DNA of 64,000 nt from Isoetes taiwanensis (GCA_021234155.1 JAJEKV010000003.1:30365166-30429165); one strand, 5' to 3'; positions 1 to 11,636 are shown, counted from the stretch's first letter. A program made the numbers and translations. The notes: generated by a model not told the origin, from the sequence alone.

Positions 1-570
1 AATGCTTAGGATCGAGAGCGCATAAGAACCGGTAAGGGATTCCGCTCAAACCGCCATGAACCTACCAAAACAAGGAAAAATAATGAGAAAAATACGCAAG
101 AAATAATGAAAGAAATACGCCAAGATCGCCAAGAATCTGATATATGAACAGAATCAAGAATACAATAGCCCAAGGCAAGCAGGAACACGGTGACAGATGC
201 CTAGAAGGCTCAAGACCCGGCGTTGAACCGAATGGTTTTGACAAGAAGGAGGTGCCTCCTTATATATCTAGACCAACAATCAAGATCGCGCCCAATCCAA
301 TGGATGAGATCGCGCCAAGTGTCGCGATGCATTTAGGTTCTAGAACATTCTAGCACCTTTCCGAGATAGTCCCACATATGAGGAAGACGTGAAGGAATGT
401 CTTCAACAAATATTGGTAGCGATTTGGCAGGGGTGTGTGACTCGCAATTGGAAGGTTGCGAGTTCAAACCCCGCCTTGTGCAACTACCCTTTTGCATCGG
501 CAGGACGACCATCTTTTGTACATAGGAGTATAATGTTCGCATGATACTTAATATCCGTATGGTCGCCACA
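1..570 (-). mobile_element. LTR of Ty3/gypsy chromovirus (5' LTR or solo LTR, cut by window edge)
   Basis: This stretch matches 62465-62989 closely over more than 400 bp. The second copy is joined to a minus-strand integrase, which identifies both as LTRs. Read on minus, the LTR begins TGTGGCGACC at 570. A good TATA box (TATATAAGG on minus) lies near 258-268. No polypurine tract precedes the LTR start on the right, where transposase sequence (copy A) begins directly. This is therefore either the 5' LTR of an element running off the left edge or a solo LTR that landed in the transposase. The other LTR end is not visible. Confidence 0.75.
415..488 (+). other. tRNA-like sequence inside the LTR, antisense to it
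   Basis: A 74-nt segment has tRNA size. Its ends GGTAG and CTACC pair, a perfect 7-bp hairpin (CTCGCAA/TTGCGAG) sits in the middle, and a B-box-like GAGTTCAAACC lies at 460-470 in a T-arm-like setting. The A-box region is poor and no proper anticodon arm can be drawn, so this is not called a tRNA gene. The same segment is in the second LTR copy, so it belongs to the LTR family. It may be an old tRNA-derived SINE head or a pol III promoter relic. Confidence 0.4.
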
Positions 571-2971
571 AGATGGTACGCTAAGACTTGAAAGTTACCG
601 CATCCCATACCTGATACAACACCGGATGAGAGAAAGCTAGTGGTGGACTTTTGGAGGTATAACACAAGGGTATCCTCGTAAGAAGCATGTCATTAAGATT
701 ACGCCTCATCGTGAAAGAAGATCTTGCATGCACTTCACTTTCTTGAAGAGATCCAGGTAATTCTTAAGCAAATTGTTAACAATGTTGAAAATTTTCAAAA
801 CGCTGATTCGCTACCGATTGTTCCTACAAGTGGTTTTTTATCAACACTGTGTAAGACAATATCCAGACTTTCAAATATCATTTTCAGCATTCCATGCTTT
901 AAAACCCCCATATGTTAGGAAGGTAAAAGATAGAGAAACTTGATGCTGTATTTATCATCTGATAGTTGACTTTGTGAGACAGGCCATAAAAAAAGTAAGA
1001 CTAGATCAGAACATTCATGGTCCTAATTGCACATGCAATTGTGATGTATGTGGTCTAGAGCCAACATGCAATGCATCTCAAATTACATACTCTTCGACCT
1101 CTGAGCTTTGGAGAGCTTTGGTATGTTCTAAGGATGAATCGTAGAGAGGGCATCAACATAACCGTCTCGTCACGAAATGCAAAACATGTGGAGCAAACAA
1201 GGTACCAACTTGTCCAAAAGAAAGAGATTCCAAATTGAACCATCAAGGAGGGAAGACATTTGTTAAGGTAATGCACTTGTTATTGACATGTACAATTCAA
1301 ACCCATTTCTACATGACAGGTTTATGAGGATAAGGTGACATTATGTACACTTATAATCAGCTATAAAGTTTGGTATTGACAAATTGCCATTCTTATAGCA
1401 ATTATTAAAATGGGGCGTAATATAGTTGAAGAACCCGTTAAGAAGGTCGCCTAAAAGGAAAAAAATATTAAGAAGAAAAGTGTTGTTGACGAAAGTGTAA
1501 CAATAAGTAAAACCATCATGAGAAGTCAGTCAAGGAAAATCCAAAAGCTAAGAAACAGGTACTATACTGTTTTTGAATCGAGTATTCCAAACAGCTGGGA
1601 CTAATATATGTTTTTTTCATTTATAGCAAGCTCTCAAACCTGTCAACAAGCTTGTGTACAAGACAACAGCAGAGCAGAGGTGTTCAAATTTGCTGACACT
1701 TTCTTTAGTACTTTCATTCCTCATAATTATGAAGCTAGGTGGCAAGCAAAACAGTTCAGGGAGTGCTTGATAACATTTCCAAAGGACACTATAGTTTCAG
1801 TCATTGACTTTGCAGAAAACTATACCTTCAAAATTCAACAACTTGCATTGGAGGAATGATCAATGCACCATTTTAGTGCACATCACATATAGGCATGCTT
1901 CCAATCCTATAGAGGAAAAAAGAAAGATCATCAAGGAAATACATTTCTATATAAGTGATGACAGAGAACATGATGTCCTATTTGTTCAACATTGCTTGCA
2001 CAAACATGTTGTTTTCCCTACTGACAAGGGTGTGAATTCCAACAATATTGTCATGTGGTCTAATGGTTGCTCTCATCAATTTAAGGGAGCAAGGATGTTC
2101 TACTTCCTAGGTAGGTTCTCTCAATGCAAAGGAATACCAATAAGTTGGAACTTCTTTGCATCATATCATGACAAAGGTAAATACTTTAGTTTGATTCTAT
2201 TGTGAATTTGCATTTTTTTGTTCTTTAAATTTCTGTAATGAGCAAATGAAGGTGAACATGATGGTGCTGAGCTGTGATAAAAAGAGCACTTACATATGCG
2301 ATGTTGAAGAGAAATTCAATACCACTGAGGAATGCACATGATGCAGTCGTATTTTGCAATTCACATTTTTATCAGATTCTGATAATGAAGAAGAAGAAAA
2401 GTACAGGTATGGCAAATAGAATGATGCATCTAATATGTTGACATTGCATATGATTAATGATTATTTCTTTCAGGTTTTTTTGGGAGTTATAGCTATCAAT
2501 GAGGTTGATAGAAGTGACAGTCATGATTTAAGACATTAACAGGTACCTTGTGTAGAGCAAAATTATAGCCGTATAGGAGTGTTCGACATTTTGTGATGCT
2601 TTTGGCGAGCCGCATTGATTCACAAAAGGTTCTCGCATCGTGTTCAATATGATCCGTCAAACATCGCTGCTCGGAAGGGGATTTTAGGTTAGATCGCTGC
2701 TCAATCCTATCCCCGGCCGCAAGCCCCGCGGTCCCAAAGAGCACGATGCTCTTCCTGGAGTTGAGGAACATGCAGAAACAAGCCAAGCAGTGAAATCACA
2801 TGAGATTCTTGATGTCGACTACGATGTTATTAAAGAAGCTAAGTTCGACCTCCACAATCTCGTAGTCAATCGCTTTGCCCGTGTTTTTATTTTGATCCCA
2901 TCAACGATGCCGGGCCATCTAATCCTATTGGTAGCACTGAGGAGCCTGATACAACGAAGAAAGACTTGTAA
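571..2971 (+). pseudogene. DDE-like transposase remnant, copy A
   Basis: Several frames together encode most of a transposase-like protein that is also found at 11637-13918, 59100-59981 and 61480-62192. In order: a DFWRYNTRVS motif near 650-680; a Cys/His-rich block (CNCDVCG, then CKTCG and CP) at about 1030-1210; the first acidic motif VIDFAENY at about 1800-1825; HWRNDQ near 1850; WSNGCSHQFKGA near 2055; and WNFFASYHDKG, then EHDGA across a likely GT-AG intron at about 2177-2248. Copy B has Asp where this copy has Asn in WSNG, so the second presumed catalytic acid is lost here. A frameshift lies near 1850. A possible C-terminus ends at a TAA at 2969-2971. The N-terminal part is absent because the LTR abuts at 570. 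From memory, the DFAEN, SDGC..QFK and HGKG..DG motifs occur in many uncharacterised eukaryotic proteins thought to be transposon-derived. I cannot assign the superfamily. Confidence 0.65.
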
Positions 2972-3039
2972 ATTGTATACCTCAAATGTAAAAATAATAT
3001 TTCTTATATATAAATTTATCGAAAAAATCATACATTGCT

Positions 3040-3306
3040 CATGTCTCTAAGTGTCGATGGATATGTTCTTAACTGTAATTTCTACAATCGCCATGTTTCT
3101 GCGTCGTCGATGGATATGTTCTTAACGTAATTTCTGCACTGTCATGTTTCTCTAAGTGTCGATGGATATCTTCTTAACGCAATTTCTGCGACCGGCATGT
3201 TTCTCTAAAAAGTCGATGGATATGTTCTTAATCGTAATTTCTCGGCACCGCCATGTTTCTCTAAGTGTCGATGGATATGTTCTTAACTGTAATTTTTGCA
3301 CTGTTA
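3040..3306. repeat. Minisatellite, about five copies of a ~52-bp unit
   Basis: Each unit starts CATGTTTCTCTAAGTGTCGA, then GGATATGTTCTTAAC and an AT-rich spacer ending in a C/G-rich tail. Units differ by substitutions and small indels. It lies just after the end of transposase copy A. Short reading frames on both strands here only reflect the repeat. Confidence 0.8.
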
Positions 3307-5500
3307 TATTTTTAATGGCGCCAAATAATGGCGTTTCCCATGTATGAACCATAATGGCGGCATAATAGCTTAAAAATTGGTCATAAAACAGACTAGAAAA
3401 CAATTTTGTCCCTAACTGGAATCAAGAAATTTTCCATTTTAATGAAATTGTGCTTCTACAAAATAACAGAGCAAGAAAGAAGCTAGAAACAGGAAGAGGG
3501 AGAGAAGAAGAGATGTCGAAGTCACAAGAGTCACTTTTTTTTTTAAAGGATTTTTTAATTTTCTACACCATGGATTAAGAAATTTCAAGATTTAAGGGTT
3601 AAAATCTAGTTTTGCTTATGTGGCACGCTATGTGGATACTCTAGAATTGTAGTAAAATTTTGTGGGGGTTTCATCAAGCCTGCAAAAAAAATGAGGAGTA
3701 ATTTCAATGAAAGGGCCCTTTACATTTTATAAAAGCCTATGGGCTTTTACAGACTATAATAGCCTCTCGACTGGCATAATGGAGTGTCTCCGAGGCCATT
3801 ACATCCCATAAAAACCCATATAAGGTTTATATACAATACCGCCAATATGTAAGCCACTAGAAATTCCTGGTGGTTATGCTATTTATTATTTTTAGGTAAC
3901 CTTAGTTTTAGGATGCTAGGTGATGCAGCCATAGCGCCACCAATGTGGTCGTGCTGCAACATTTTTAGCTAGGGCCTATGCATCGACTATGGCATTTAAG
4001 ATCAACCTCGCTAATATCCGCTTTGGGCTCTATTTACATTCTAGGTATGATCTTCATTTTGTTAGTCGCAACCCTCTCCTTTACAAAATTAATTCAAAGG
4101 CTTAGACAACCATTTGTCATAATAATAAAAAAGGAGGGGGGGGATTTAGGGTAGCTCTACCCAGGAATGATGCTCCTACATTTCTAAATACAAAAATTTA
4201 CCATTTTATAAAAAAATTGACCATTTTAAACAAGGACCCGCTTTTGGAGCAAAAGCAGCCTTTGATTTGTCTCCGATCCGTGGAAACTCTCAGACCGATT
4301 CTTGGTCTCCGCCTTCTTTTTGAATACCTTCAAGATGGAAGAGGCATCTCAGATTCTTCTTCTTTGCCTCAAAATGCCATAGTCAGTGTTCTATTTTGTC
4401 AATTTTTTCCTTCATGTCAAAGATCGGGCCAGAGTACGTAAGCAAGAAACTAACCCTTAAAAGAAAAACCCGTCTTAAATATAAGGCAATCTACATCTTT
4501 AGAATGAACCGACCCCTACACAAACCAGAATCATATCGCCCTTGCAAGGATTGACTAGCAAAAGAGAGAGAGAGAGAAAAAGGTTAAAGGCAAACTGAAT
4601 TTTACCTTACACGATGATTTAAGTGTAGGAATCTTCTGAAAAGAGAAGTTTTTCGGCGGGAAGTTGGGCATTGACTACCGCCTCCCACCCAAAAGCTTCT
4701 TTCCGTATCATTCCCTAATATTTTTTTTTTTTTTTTTTTTTGGTCCTTGAAAGTGTACAATCCTTTTCCAAAAAAGTCTATATTGGACTTGAATGCATAT
4801 ATGAACTTTGCTCGTCCAATTTTCAGTTTCATTTTTTCAGGCTACAAGGTTACCGCACCAAGACTATTCATAAAACTATAAAACTACAAATTTGGGTCAG
4901 AACAAATTGAAATACCCCTCTTCAACCTTTAACATAATTGTCACTTAATAATTTTCGTGGCTTCAAAATTTCCAACGAATCTTTTTCTAGTCTTTATCTA
5001 GAAATTATGAGACCACTAAAATTACCTCTTCCAAAATCTGATTCAAATTGTTTCTTCGTTTATTAGCGAAACCCCTATGCACTACAACTTGAGCATCAAC
5101 ATCATAGTAATTACTGCTTACATCAACAAGTATATACATTAGTCCCATATGAGGTAGTGATAAAGCATTAGTAGAAACTAGGAGTAACAAGTTATATGAT
5201 GACAACTTGTGAATCTAATGCTTTTTTTTTGAACTTTTTTTTGTTTACGTAGCTCAGGCTTTGGTAGGGACAAAGGAATCCATAGAATGAAGATTACCAA
5301 TTAGTTCTTTTCACTTAGTAGTTATACAACTGCTTGGTGTTGGCTGTAGGGTTTTGCATTGCATAAGCCACAATTCCATAAACATCTGCTCTTTTATCTT
5401 ACCATCCTTTTGCTTCTTACACGATAGTAACATCTTTTAAAGATCTTACTACAGTATCTCCACCATCTAACCCTATTCACATCCCTTTATCTTAGAATTA
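3307..5500. other. No recognisable gene
   Basis: AT-rich sequence with only short, low-complexity reading frames. It contains a run of about 21 T at 4721-4741 and a short GAGA tract near 4564-4578. No domain, RNA gene or clear repeat boundary is seen. Confidence 0.5.
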
Positions 5501-5586
5501 TCACATAAAAACTCCTCCTCACATAAAACCTCCTCCTCATAAAAACTCCTCACATAAAAACTCCTCACATAAAAACTCCTCCTCAT
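5501..5586. repeat. Short tandem repeat (ACTCCTCACATAAAA-like)
   Basis: About five to six imperfect copies of a 10-18-bp unit built from CACATAAAA and ACTCCTC. Confidence 0.75.
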
Positions 5587-6539
5587 TTTTCACGAGCTTT
5601 AAATCTACACAAGCTTTGAATCTGCATATTGTCGGAGTTGCAGAGAGGGAATAATGCTTAGATATGGGCACAATGTTAAACAGAGGTCTTGCAAATACAA
5701 ACAGAGGGCATTACATCTGCTACTCGAGTAGGAGCAGCCCAACCAGATTGCCCTCGACATCTCCTGGTGCACTTTAAAGACACACTAGGCACTTGGAGAA
5801 TGACTAAGATAGCCCAAGCACCCAAAGCGATTACATTGTGTCTACTATATTTGGCTCCAGATTAGCAATCGATGCATCATTTTCAGAAGATATTAATTCG
5901 TCAAGAATAGATCGCTGACTTGCTCTGTTTCGTCTTCCTTTTTCACACACTATCTGCATTGTAATCAAAGGTTCTAGACCTTTGAAATCTATAAAAATAC
6001 TCCTGCAGATCTGTTTCCTGTCTTTTAAACTTTGTCGCTTTTTGTAGAGGGCCAATGTCGGTCAAGGTTATTGTCTTCAACTCTCAGCCAACCACCTTTT
6101 CAATTGCCAAGATGGCACGTGTACATGTTGCCAATGGTCTCACATTCCTAACATCGCCCTCCAGGGGTGCACCTATTATATAGGGGGTACCTCATGTGCG
6201 TGCAAGGGGTCGCAAAAAACCTCTTTATATATGCCTTAGAAATGTTCTGAAAACCCCCATTTTGGCCAAATAGTGTACCATATTCACCTAAGAAAAACCC
6301 TACATAAAAGTATATGTATGTATGGTTCAATTTCGAGAGGAACTGTATGGCTAAAACTATGTGGACTGCCCTTGCATTGCCCTCCTCGGCCTGTACAATT
6401 CAAAATTCCTTACTGTTATTTTAACCAATTGTGATTTGGACTCTGTCAATACTTTTATGAGCAATTCTTCCTGCGACACGCTCGTGGGATACCATGACAT
6501 TTGTCACCTGTGAAAAATGAATACCATAACTAATCATCC
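5587..6539. other. Probable downstream part of the copia remnant; nothing identifiable
   Basis: This lies downstream, in element sense, of the copia RNase H fragment at 6540-7254, so it may hold the end of that element and its LTR. No LTR pair, polypurine tract or coding motif can be supported. Confidence 0.3.
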
Positions 6540-7254
6540 TCTATTGGCCTCAATGGACGATAAAAAATCATTCTCATTCTCATTTAATATCCCAATACTT
6601 CTTTGGTAGCTATCCAATGTCAAGTATACGGACTATTATTATATCTTCTCAGCAAGTTGATCGTATAATTGATATCTGGCCTTTCGCAATTTGCGGCATA
6701 AAGCATACTGCTAAATTTGTGATAGGGTTTTGCTTTCATTTCTTTAATTTCCAGCATAGATCTTGGGCACATTTTACTGCTGATTCTTGTACCTGGTGCA
6801 ATAGAGGTTAGGATTGCATTCTAGCAACCAAATTTATTCAATGATTTCTTGATATATCACTTCTCTATAAGCTGCATTTTAGCATCTCGAATTTATTCAA
6901 TATTTTCTTGATATACTACTCTTGTGTTAAATACAACTCCCCATTTAACTGATTTCTTCTGACTTCCATTCCCAATAGCTTTTTTAGTTCTCATATATCA
7001 ATCATCTGGAAGTGATTTTTCAACAACATTTTGCACTTGTTGATCTAGCATTTGTAATTGCAAACAATGATGCAATCATCTAGATACAATGCCATAATCG
7101 AGCATTTGTCTCCTTCCTTCTACATATATAAATTCCTTCAGTTTTAAGTTTCAAGAATCCAATAAATGTCACAAAATTATTCATGCATAAATACCATTGT
7201 CTTGACGCTTGTCTCAAGCCATAAATTGTCTTTTTGAATTTGCAGACCATATTA
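6540..7254 (-). pseudogene. Ty1/copia reverse transcriptase/RNase H, downstream half
   Basis: On minus the sequence encodes the copia RT block with KKTIYGLRQASRQWYL (about 7170-7240) and later the connection/RNase H start with KPYHKFSSMLYAANCERPD and SYTINLLRRY (about 6600-6740). These match the copia order RT then RNase H. Stops and frameshifts interrupt it. The upstream half of the same gene is at 14246-14510, and element 1 sits between them. Deleting element 1 and one ATTA copy lets the reading frame run across the junction without a stop, so these are two parts of one gene split by a later insertion. Confidence 0.8.
7251..7254. repeat. Left target-site duplication of element 1 (ATTA)
   Basis: ATTA immediately precedes the left inverted repeat. 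The same ATTA occurs at 14246-14249, one base (A) after the right inverted repeat. The flanking copia frame supports a 4-bp duplication. Confidence 0.7.
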
Positions 7255-7283
7255 GGGTCTAAGTTAGATATTGGGGTACAAAA
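7255..7283 (+). repeat. Left terminal inverted repeat of element 1
   Basis: 29 bp, identical to the reverse complement of 14216-14244. It starts GGGTCTAAG and ends GGGGTACAAAA. Similarity drops sharply inside this boundary. Confidence 0.9.
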
Positions 7284-7549
7284 AAATGCGACAAGCGGAA
7301 GCGGAGAAAGCACGTTAAGCAACGCCCGACGCACCTCTTCGATTTCCGCGCGCCTTTTCGCGAACAATGATTTTAATTGTCAGAGCTGTAATTATTTGCG
7401 CCCATTGTTACTAATTGAATTGTACAGGCCAGATTGCTCCCCGATTGCACTTCGATTCCTGCATTTTGCAAATTGAAGCATCCTCTTCAAGGCGCTTGCT
7501 CCGACTTCTTTGTTTGTTGCTGCTTTTTTTTAAAGTATCTTCTTTTCTC

Positions 7550-8745
7550 ATGGCTGGTGAAGGAATCATCCCACAGCAAAAAGCTGAAATGGCTGACGAA
7601 AAATGTCATTGCAGATGACTGGAACAGTGTTTGGTCTGAGCCATTCGAAAAAGGCAAAATTAAAATCTACTTTGTTCGCCCTCATTTGAAGCAGAAATTG
7701 GACGGCTTGATCGATTTCTTGTATGAAGATGGAGGTGTCCCGAATAATGAATTGAGGAAGCTAGTAGCATTATTATTTGCATGGGAAAACTGTAGTCGGG
7801 CAGAGCATAACCCTGAGGCTCATCGGGTTGATTGGGATGCTTACAAGAAACAGGTCAATGTTTGGTCCAGGAGAAAAAGGATGACATTGATGTTAGAAAA
7901 GAAGATGTTAAAAGGACCAAACCTACAGTTCCTTCATGCCAAAGTACACCTCTAGCTTCAGGCAGATCAACACCTCAACTTGAATTTAAGGGGAAAGCAG
8001 TGTCGGGCTTTCGAAGTTTTCTCGCTTCCAATTTAAGTTTCAACATTTCTTTGATTGAAGAGGAGGTTAGTAAGTTGGAAACAGATTTAGACAAATGTAT
8101 AACTAATCTGGTAAAAATAATTAGTACCATTGAGGTAGATAAGAACTCTTTAGCAAGGGAAGAGAGGATGATTGAGCATGGAAGGAATGAGATAGCAAGA
8201 ATGGAGAATGAGTTGTCTGCTTTGAATGCCAAAGCGCATAAGAATGATGGAGACTTGAAGCGATGGAAGAGTTAAAGCAAAAAATAAGTGGTGAAGTATA
8301 TTTTTGCTCTAAACTGGAGGCTTGCCTTCCAAAGGTTAGTGTTGAAGCATTACAGAGAAGGAAAAGAAGGAAAGATTAAAAACTTCACCGAATTCAGACA
8401 GAAAGCAAAAATTGCTTAGAAGCTGGTAGACATTTGATGGACTCAGATATATCAAAAATGTCTATCATAACTATGAAAAGCAGGTTGCCTGGTTTCATGG
8501 AAGATGCATGTGCTGCATGTGGATTGGTCTTCAATCCAAAATATAAATTGAGTATGGCATTACCATGTGAACATGTCTATCACTTGGCATGCTGCATGCT
8601 TTTGTATGAAAAGAAGACATGCTTCAGGTGTTTGAAGGAAGTTCCCAGGGAAGTATTTGCGAAACTTGGTCTAGAGGTTGCAGGTGAAGAAGACTTGCAG
8701 ATTGAGGCAAAAGCAAAGGTATTTGATGTAGGCACTAGTAGTGCA
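7550..8745 (+). pseudogene. Coiled-coil/RING-like zinc protein carried by element 1
   Basis: Three overlapping frames together give a protein of roughly 400 residues. An N-terminal block includes IYFVRPHLKQKL, FLYEDGG and ALLFAWENC (about 7660-7795). A long acidic coiled coil follows, with ISLIEEEVSKLETDLDKC and ARMENELSALNAK (about 8045-8235). A C-terminal Cys/His cluster (about 8505-8640) has CAACGLVF, LPCEHVYHLAC and TCFRC, spaced like a RING or RING-H2 finger. Frame changes near 7610, 7870 and 8265 and one stop near 8380 break it. A candidate start is the ATG at 7550 in MAGEGIIPQQ. A broken paralogue sits at the equivalent end of element 2 (35150-36130), so it is probably an element gene. 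RING domains often act as E3 ubiquitin ligases, but whether this one does, or helps transposition, is unknown. Confidence 0.6.
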
Positions 8746-9119
8746 TTTGCTTCACCGATAAGTTTTCCAATTTTGTCACACTGTATTTCACCGCTTTATT
8801 ATTTAATAAAGCACCTGTGGGTTTCACCTGCTTCTAAGTCACCAAAAAAATGTTGGTTCTATCATCACCAAGTGTCACTAAGTCCAAGAAGCAAAGTCAG
8901 AAGCTTTGTAGAAGATAAGACTTTGATACTTATTTGTGTTTTAATTAATTTAATCTCATTTAAATTGATTTGTGTTCTAAGTAGCAAAGTTCTCAGAATT
9001 CGGGATTAGTAAGGGCCAAAGAAAAAGAAGGATAAAACGCTCACGTGTTGTTGAGAGCAGCTCGTAAGAATATTATGAACAACCCGCACAAAACGCTCCC
9101 GCAATTGGCATAAAGACCA

Positions 9120-9450
9120 GGTTGAGGAGTGCAACCGCAGGAGAAAGTTCTACTGTTGCAAATGTAGATGTTCAAGTAAGCAGTGATGAAGAACAAGCAA
9201 ATGAAGATGTCGTGATGTTGAAGGTCAAGATGCCGCTGATGTTGTGGCTGTTGAGAAAGGTAAGGGTAAGGGTGAAGCAAAGAGTTGAAATGGAGGTAGC
9301 AACAACAAAAGTAAAAAGAAGATGGGGAGACCCTCAAAGAAGTCACCACCTCAAGCACCAAAGCAAATAGGTGATCAAGTTGATATGATTGTGAAAATGT
9401 TAAATGGTAGTTCAGGTTCTGTTTCTCAGTATATCAAGTCATTGAGTTAG
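9120..9450 (+). pseudogene. Acidic exon with AT-hook-like motif, element 1
   Basis: One frame gives an acidic stretch (about 9175-9240), a KGKGKGEAK stretch (about 9260-9280) and KKKMGRPSKKSPPQAPKQ (about 9313-9365), an AT-hook-like GRP core flanked by lysines. It ends at TAG 9448-9450. A TGA near 9284 interrupts it. It lies between the RING-like gene and the FCP1-like gene on the same strand and could be the tail of the former or the start of the latter. A DNA-binding role is inferred only from the AT-hook. Confidence 0.4.
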
Positions 9451-9620
9451 TTTCCGAACATAACATATTGTAGTGTATGTGAAATGTTGTTTTAATTGTT
9501 TTATGTTGTTTAAGAACATTGTTTGAATATTGTAATTCTGTTTTCTTTAATTAATGACTTCTTTTAATTCATGTTTAAGTCATGTTGATGTTTGAGTTTC
9601 TTTCTTTATGAATGTTGCAG

Positions 9621-10499
9621 AGGATTTAGAAAAGAAAAAACTTGTCATCTTAGACATTAATGGAATTTTGGTCAACACCTTCTAAAAAAGAGCAAGAGTA
9701 AAGATTCCACCAGGGCTCAAGAAGTATTACACAGCAGGGAAAGTGGTTATTTGCAGACCTCTTCTACAAGAGTTCTTGGATTTCTGTTTTGAAAGATTTG
9801 AAGTTGGGATTTGGTCTAGCATGATGAAGCACAACATCATACAAATCCTTAACAGTATTCTGCCAGCACACTACATTGCTAAATTCAAATTCATATGGGG
9901 TCAGAATGAATGTGAGGAAATGCCTTTTATGTTTCCAGGCAATGCAACCAAACCAGTATGGAAGAAGCCAATTGTCAAAGTTTACACAGCTTTTAATGAT
10001 GTAGAGGATGTTGTGCTTGTGGATGACTCTTTGTACAAGACTTTCTTGTCCCCACCAGACACATGCTTAATAGTTGAGAGCTTTGACAATGAGGAAAATG
10101 ATAAGATATTCAACTACACAAAAACATGTTTGCACACTTGGCTTCATTCAAAGAATCCTCAAAAGTGGTTGCACCAGCAGCTTCATGTTGATGTGGTCAA
10201 GGAAGTAGACATCAACATACTCAAACTTGCTGTTGACCACTTGAAAGAACTTGCAAGATGGAGAGTAGCAATTGAGGGAAGCATGCAATTGGTCAATTAC
10301 TTGGTTTCAAATAGTTGCTAAAGTAATCTGATTTCAACTTTTTGTATGACAGGGCCTTGATGTTGCATTGCCTGAAGATAAACTTGAGTTAACTCCCACT
10401 GAAATCTGTAATGATAAGAATAATAATCAGGAGCAGCCAGTTGAGGAGAAAAAAGTTGAAGATGAAGTTAGAACAAAGGTCAAAAGGCCTAATAGATGA
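9621..10499 (+). pseudogene. FCP1/NIF-type (HAD) phosphatase-like protein, element 1
   Basis: The frame from a likely splice acceptor (TTGCAG, ending at 9620) begins EDLEKKKLVILDINGILVN, which matches the FCP1/NIF phosphatase start. It continues with ICRPLLQEFLDFCFERFEV, WSSMMKHNI, FIWGQNECEE and VVLVDDSLYKTFLSPPD. The catalytic DxD is DIN here, so the second Asp is Asn. A subgroup of plant NIF-like proteins, as I recall, shares this DxN form, which would weaken or remove phosphatase chemistry. A TAA at 9683-9685 interrupts the frame just after this motif. A short C-terminal exon from about 10353 (GLDVALPEDKLELTP) ends at TGA 10497-10499. A ~56-bp piece of that exon is tandemly repeated just downstream. 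It is probably a host gene taken up by the element. Confidence 0.65.
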
Positions 10500-10920
10500 A
10501 ATAAGCAAAAAAGTTGAAGATGAAGTTAGAACACCTGCTGCATATTGTTGTAAATAAACAGGAGGAACCTGCAAGAGCAGAAACACCACAAGATCAGACC
10601 CACATTGAAGATACTGACTCTGCAAGTGATGGTAGAACAAATCTTTGATACCTAACTTTGAGATGTAAATTAAGAACTTCATGTAACTTAAGATATAACA
10701 GCTGTTTCTTTGTGAAGACTGGATATGAGTACATAGCTGTACACTTTTGTAACAGAGCGGATATCGATGTAAATTCAAGGTTTCAGGCATTTACCTACAC
10801 TTGTGCGCATTCTTGAGTTGTCTTCATTTGTAAACTTACAACTGCTTTCCATGTGCCAATTGAAGAGACTAAAACAGATAGTGCAAATGAGGCACCTGTA
10901 AGCAACTTTTGCAGGGTTCT

Positions 10921-11465
10921 CATTAGGGTTTTTTTGAGATTAAAAAAGGGCCTTCAAAACATGCCAACTAAGCCAAATGAAGATAAATGAACTACCAATC
11001 GAAATCGAGTCGATCGGTCCGGGCCAATAAATTGTTATAATTCAACTCACCGGATCATATTTTCTAGCATAATTATTGATAGAAAAGTCAAATGAGTTTC
11101 GCTTTGTGCAATAGATAGATCTCGTTGAGACCTTTCCAACCTTAGGTGCTTTGCACATATTTTAACCACTTATGATTGTCAAAACTCCAAAAAATATGGT
11201 TTTTACCATTTTTTACTATCCTATGGGGCTAAAAGATATGCAAACCACCCAAGGTTGAAAAGATCTCAATGAGATCTATCTATTGCACCAAACAAGAGCT
11301 CATTTGGACTTTTCTATCAACACTTATGCTAGAAAATGTGATCCAGTGAATTAGTTATAACTGTTTTGCTGACTGGATTACCAGTTCTGTTTTCTGATTG
11401 GTAGTTCATATAGCTTAGTCAGCAGTTCTTAGAATGCCCTTTTATGATCTCAAAAAATCCCTAAT
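10921..11465. repeat. Fold-back (MITE-like) element inside element 1
   Basis: A ~545-bp imperfect palindrome. The left arm (about 10921-11175), starting ATTAGGGTTTTTTTGAGAT, is the reverse complement of the right arm (about 11220-11465), ending ATCTCAAAAAATCCCTAAT. Both arms contain GCAATAGATAGATCTC and TTTTCTAGCATAA. Arm identity is roughly 80% by eye. A structurally similar fold-back is at 51549-52104. No coding content. Confidence 0.75.
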
Positions 11466-11636
11466 GTTTTGTCACATGGTCTGATGCAATGAAGTTTAGA
11501 GCTCCCACATAGTGTTCTCCACTCCTTCCTTTCAGATTTGTCTACACTTTGGGGATCAATATGCCAAAAGAACCTGCAATATAAAACAGATTCATGCAAG
11601 TTCGAATCTAAGAAAAATCTAAGAAAAAACAAGAAT

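Noticed and set aside
415-488. A functional tRNA gene
   Set aside because: The T-arm and ends are tRNA-like, but the A box and anticodon arm do not fit, and the segment is part of an LTR present twice.
2496-3050. An independent minus-strand gene at 2496-2786
   Set aside because: The plus strand here plausibly continues copy A to the stop at 2969-2971, and the minus frame has no domain.
3040-3306. CRISPR array
   Set aside because: Units are adjacent and diverge throughout, without unique spacers, and the sequence is a eukaryotic minisatellite.
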